Shown: positions 61,978 through 64,000 of the stretch, one piece after another
Numbering within the stretch: the stretch's first letter is position 1
How the letters are laid out: each line of letters starts with the position of its first letter
Source: Nostoc sp. FACHB-110
GTDB lineage: Bacteria; Cyanobacteriota; Cyanobacteriia; Cyanobacteriales; Nostocaceae
Assembly: GCF_014697425.1 (NCBI RefSeq)
Contig: NZ_JACJRU010000034.1
Coordinates: 17,569-81,568, forward strand
Direction: 5' to 3'
Length of the DNA: 64,000 bases
The notes under the pieces: model-generated
The model's input: only the letters and a program-made list of their open reading frames with translations
Databases searched by the model: none
Told to the model about the DNA's origin: nothing
Made by a program: the position numbers and the translations under genes

Positions 61978-62730
61978 TTGGCAACTATTCAATGTAAAGA
62001 CATTACTTTTAGTAATATTCAGGCAATTTTTTTTGACAAAAATGGGACTTTAGAAGATTCAGAAGTTTATTTGCGATCGCTTGGACAAAAAGCAACAAGA
62101 ATTATCGATGCTCAATTTCCCGGAATTGGTGAACCATTATTAATGGCTTATGGTATAAATGCCAATTATATTGATCCTGCGGGTTTAATCGCAGTAGGTA
62201 GTCGCCGCGAAACGGAAATCGCTACAGCTGCTTACATTGCCGAAACTGGTAGAGGATGGTTTGAATCTTTGAGAATCGCCCGTCAAAGTTTAAACGAAGC
62301 CGAAAAATATGTCGATGCATCACCCGCACCGCTTTTTTCTGGGAGTTTGGAATTATTACAGTCACTCTCAGCCGCCGGACTCAAACTAGGAATCATCTCA
62401 GCAGCCACAACAGCAGAAGTACAAGCTTTTGTCGCCCGATATAATTTGGGTGATTATTTTCCAGCCCAAATTGGTGTGGATGATGGCCCTGGCAAACCAG
62501 ATCCAACTTTGTTTTTACAAGCTTGTGAAGTTGTGGGTGTAGAACCAAGCACCGCACTCATGGTTGGTGATGCGGTTGGCGATATGCTGATGGCAAAGAA
62601 CGCCAAAGCCGCAGGTTGCATTGGGATCACCTGGATTGGTAAATCAGATCATGTCAAAGGTGCGGATGTCGTGATTAATCAACTAAGTGAGATTCAAGTT
62701 TTATCAGAAGGCAGGGGGCAGGAGGTATAA
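61978..62730 (+). CDS. HAD-family hydrolase with DKNGT motif
   Basis: A 250-residue haloacid-dehalogenase-fold protein. Motif 1 is FFDKNGTLED near residue 18, motif 2 is IISAATTAE (Ser/Thr), motif 3 the Lys in GPGKPDP and motif 4 GDAVGDMLMAKNA with acidic metal ligands. In motif 1 the usual second Asp (DxD), the general acid of phosphatases, is Asn. This could reduce phosphatase activity or change the reaction, so a phosphoglycolate-phosphatase label would be unsafe. Start is TTG at 61978; no strong ribosome site is visible, so expression may depend on rpsA read-through, though a terminator lies between. Confidence 0.82.
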   Translation: MATIQCKDITFSNIQAIFFDKNGTLEDSEVYLRSLGQKATRIIDAQFPGIGEPLLMAYGINANYIDPAGLIAVGSRRETEIATAAYIAETGRGWFESLRIARQSLNEAEKYVDASPAPLFSGSLELLQSLSAAGLKLGIISAATTAEVQAFVARYNLGDYFPAQIGVDDGPGKPDPTLFLQACEVVGVEPSTALMVGDAVGDMLMAKNAKAAGCIGITWIGKSDHVKGADVVINQLSEIQVLSEGRGQEV

Positions 62731-62785
62731 GTAATACCATTCCTCTCATTCACGCTGGAAAATATCCTCATCAGTTAAAGTTTGA

Positions 62786-63175
62786 TCACTCTGGTTTCAT
62801 TTGAACTCCAGCCTGAATTGGGTTGAAATCTGGGGGAAAATGAGTGTTGTGATCGCAGTCTGCTTTTTCTAACTTTGTGCCTTGGAGATTAGCTTGACGA
62901 AGATTCGCTGACATTAATAATGATCCCCGCAAATCTGCATCTGTGAGGTCGGCTTGAGAAAGGTCGCAATAGCTGAGGTCAGTTCCCCTGAGATTTGCAC
63001 CTCGCAGATTAGCTGCGCTTAAGTCAGCATAACTCAGGTCAGAACCTTTAAGGTTAACCCCTTGTAAATCAGCATCACCAAGTTCTGCCCTAATAAAATC
63101 CCGTTGTCCTTGAGCGTATTTTTCTAAAAGAGTAGCCACTGTATTAATGGGCTGTTGATAATTTATTTCAGACAT
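62786..63175 (-). CDS. Pentapeptide-repeat protein
   Basis: A 129-residue protein whose residues 30-118 are pentapeptide repeats of the A(D/N)Lxx type (ADLQGVNLKGSDLSYADLSA, then NLRGANLRGTDLSYCDLSQ). These fold into a right-handed quadrilateral beta helix. About 28 N-terminal residues form a helix (INTVATLLEKYAQGQRDFIR). It has no signal peptide and is probably cytosolic. Functions of such proteins range from DNA mimicry to scaffolds; none is evident here. Its gene converges on the HAD gene. Confidence 0.88.
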   Translation of the reverse strand: MSEINYQQPINTVATLLEKYAQGQRDFIRAELGDADLQGVNLKGSDLSYADLSAANLRGANLRGTDLSYCDLSQADLTDADLRGSLLMSANLRQANLQGTKLEKADCDHNTHFPPDFNPIQAGVQMKPE

Positions 63176-63415
63176 AAAACAGCCTCAAATATCTTTGATT
63201 CCCATTCATCATAAAACTGTTGATGCAAAAAATCACAGGAGAAATTGCATCAATTTATCAAATTATAGAAATAGTAATTTACAGAATTTTTTCCCTTCCT
63301 CACAAGTTCCTCAAATTTGTTTTATAGCCTCAGCAATGAGCCATTAAAGCTAATCACATTTTAAATTTGCAGATTTATAACTAATTTTTCGTCAATTTAA
63401 GCAATTGAAAAAAAC

Positions 63416-63889
63416 ATGAATGCGAAAGTCATGGTGATTGGTTACGGAAATGATTTACGTAGTGATGATGGCATTGGTCAAATAATAGCTTCGGAAATTG
63501 CCTCGTGGCATTTATCGACTGTGAAATCTTTAGCAGTTCACCAACTAACACCAGAATTAGCTGATGCTTTAGCAAATGCAGAATTAGCCATTTTTGTTGA
63601 TGCTTATGTACCTTTAGAATCTTTTGATGTGCAGGTACAATCGCTTTCACCTTCTGGGGAAAATGCGATCGCTGGACACACATCTGATCCCCAAGCCTTA
63701 CTAGCTTTGACAAAAACTCTTTACGGGCATTGTCCGCCTGCTTTGTGGGTGACAGTCCCAGGAGTCAACTTTGAATTTGGCGATCGCATCTCTGAGATTA
63801 CTGAAACAGGCAAAGCGATCGCTTTAGGAAAAATTATGCAAATTTTAGACAAGTTTAAAAATTTCTGGATGAAATCAAACCTGTGCTGA
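63416..63889 (+). CDS. Hydrogenase maturation protease-like protein (HyaD/HoxW family)
   Basis: A 157-residue M52-family peptidase-like protein. VMVIGYGNDLRSDDGIGQII carries the nickel-recognising Asp/Glu position (near residue 18), and FVDAYVP (in LAIFVDAYVPLE) matches the second conserved acid. ALWVTVPGVNFEFGDRIS near residue 108 is also typical. Such proteases cut the C-terminus of NiFe-hydrogenase large subunits (HoxW for Hox, HupW for Hup). No hydrogenase gene is in the window, so its target is unknown; some cyanobacterial members are of unassigned function. A conserved C-terminal His needed for nickel binding is not obvious. Confidence 0.82.
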   Translation: MNAKVMVIGYGNDLRSDDGIGQIIASEIASWHLSTVKSLAVHQLTPELADALANAELAIFVDAYVPLESFDVQVQSLSPSGENAIAGHTSDPQALLALTKTLYGHCPPALWVTVPGVNFEFGDRISEITETGKAIALGKIMQILDKFKNFWMKSNLC

Positions 63890-63958
63890 ACTAGAGCTTG
63901 ACTAAGTAGCCAAATTCTTATCTAAACTTATTCATAGCTAACCATAGTGAGTAAGTTT

Positions 63959-64000
63959 ATGTGGAAAGTGTCTGAGTTTGGCGATTTAGTGGGTATTTCG
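63959..64000 (+). CDS. Start of a gene cut by the window edge; possible IS607-type recombinase
   Basis: The last 42 bases encode MWKVSEFGDLVGIS with no stop. A GTG at 63947 is an alternative start (four residues more). The pattern W-K-x-x-E-F-x-x-L-V-G-I/V-S resembles the MerR-like helix-turn-helix N-terminus of IS607-family serine recombinases, but 14 residues are too few for a firm call. Confidence 0.35.
   Translation, partial: MWKVSEFGDLVGIS

Overview
The window comes from the chromosome of a filamentous, Nostoc/Anabaena/Calothrix-type cyanobacterium. It carries photosynthesis genes (psbB, psbT, petL, chlD, two tandem high-light-inducible proteins), cyanobacteria-only families (DUF1815, DUF3285), very many HIP1 octamers (GCGATCGC), 7-bp short tandem repeats (AGTCTGA, AGTATGA, TTCACAC) and several hairpin-rich dispersed repeats. 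No rRNA, tRNA or CRISPR array was seen. The only mobile-element hint is a possible IS607-type reading frame cut by the right edge.

Layout. 1-5 kb: tail of a DUF177-like gene, a DUF1815 gene, a hotdog thioesterase, a small membrane protein and dxr, with several repeat elements. 5-10 kb: three multi-pass GT-C-like membrane proteins. 10-16 kb: a secreted polysaccharide deacetylase, a small lipoprotein, a Uma2 gene, aroB, petL, bioB and a GNAT acetyltransferase. 16-20.7 kb: a 1039-residue membrane protein with seven repeated modules, then two hli genes behind an HLR1 (RpaB) site. 20.7-31.6 kb is a long minus-strand run. In order of transcription it holds a nitrate/bicarbonate-type ABC transporter (permease, lipoprotein receptor, ATPase), a universal stress protein, an ArsB/NhaD-type transporter, a coiled-coil protein, an OmpA-domain membrane protein, a Ras-like small GTPase, a small sensor-like protein and a histidine kinase. 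Two RNAs that match the ydaO/yuaA (c-di-AMP) riboswitch lie in this run, one ahead of the ABC operon and one ahead of the stress-protein gene. 32-40 kb: a histidine kinase, rnc, a NYN-domain protein, two Uma2 genes, a decayed gene with two in-frame stops, chlD and a group 3 sigma factor. 41-46.6 kb: a Bax-inhibitor-like protein, prfB with its programmed frameshift, DUF3285, ybeY, dgkA, trpG, a metallo-beta-lactamase-like protein and a YdeI-family gene. 46.7-52 kb: an AT-rich island with a Sll1717-type P-loop ATPase divergent from a membrane Ser/Thr kinase and an anchored periplasmic-binding protein. 52-64 kb: two dipeptide-type ABC components, psbB-psbT, a histidine kinase, ribosomal protein S1, an HAD protein, a pentapeptide-repeat protein and a hydrogenase-protease-like gene.

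The two loci most worth pursuing are (1) the pair of c-di-AMP-type riboswitches, which would place an oxyanion-type ABC transporter and a stress-protein gene next to an ion transporter under one second messenger, and (2) the tight OmpA-domain / Ras-like GTPase / sensor / histidine-kinase operon. The latter looks like an envelope-to-cytoplasm signalling module for which I know no described function. All homology statements come from reading motifs by eye; no database search was run.
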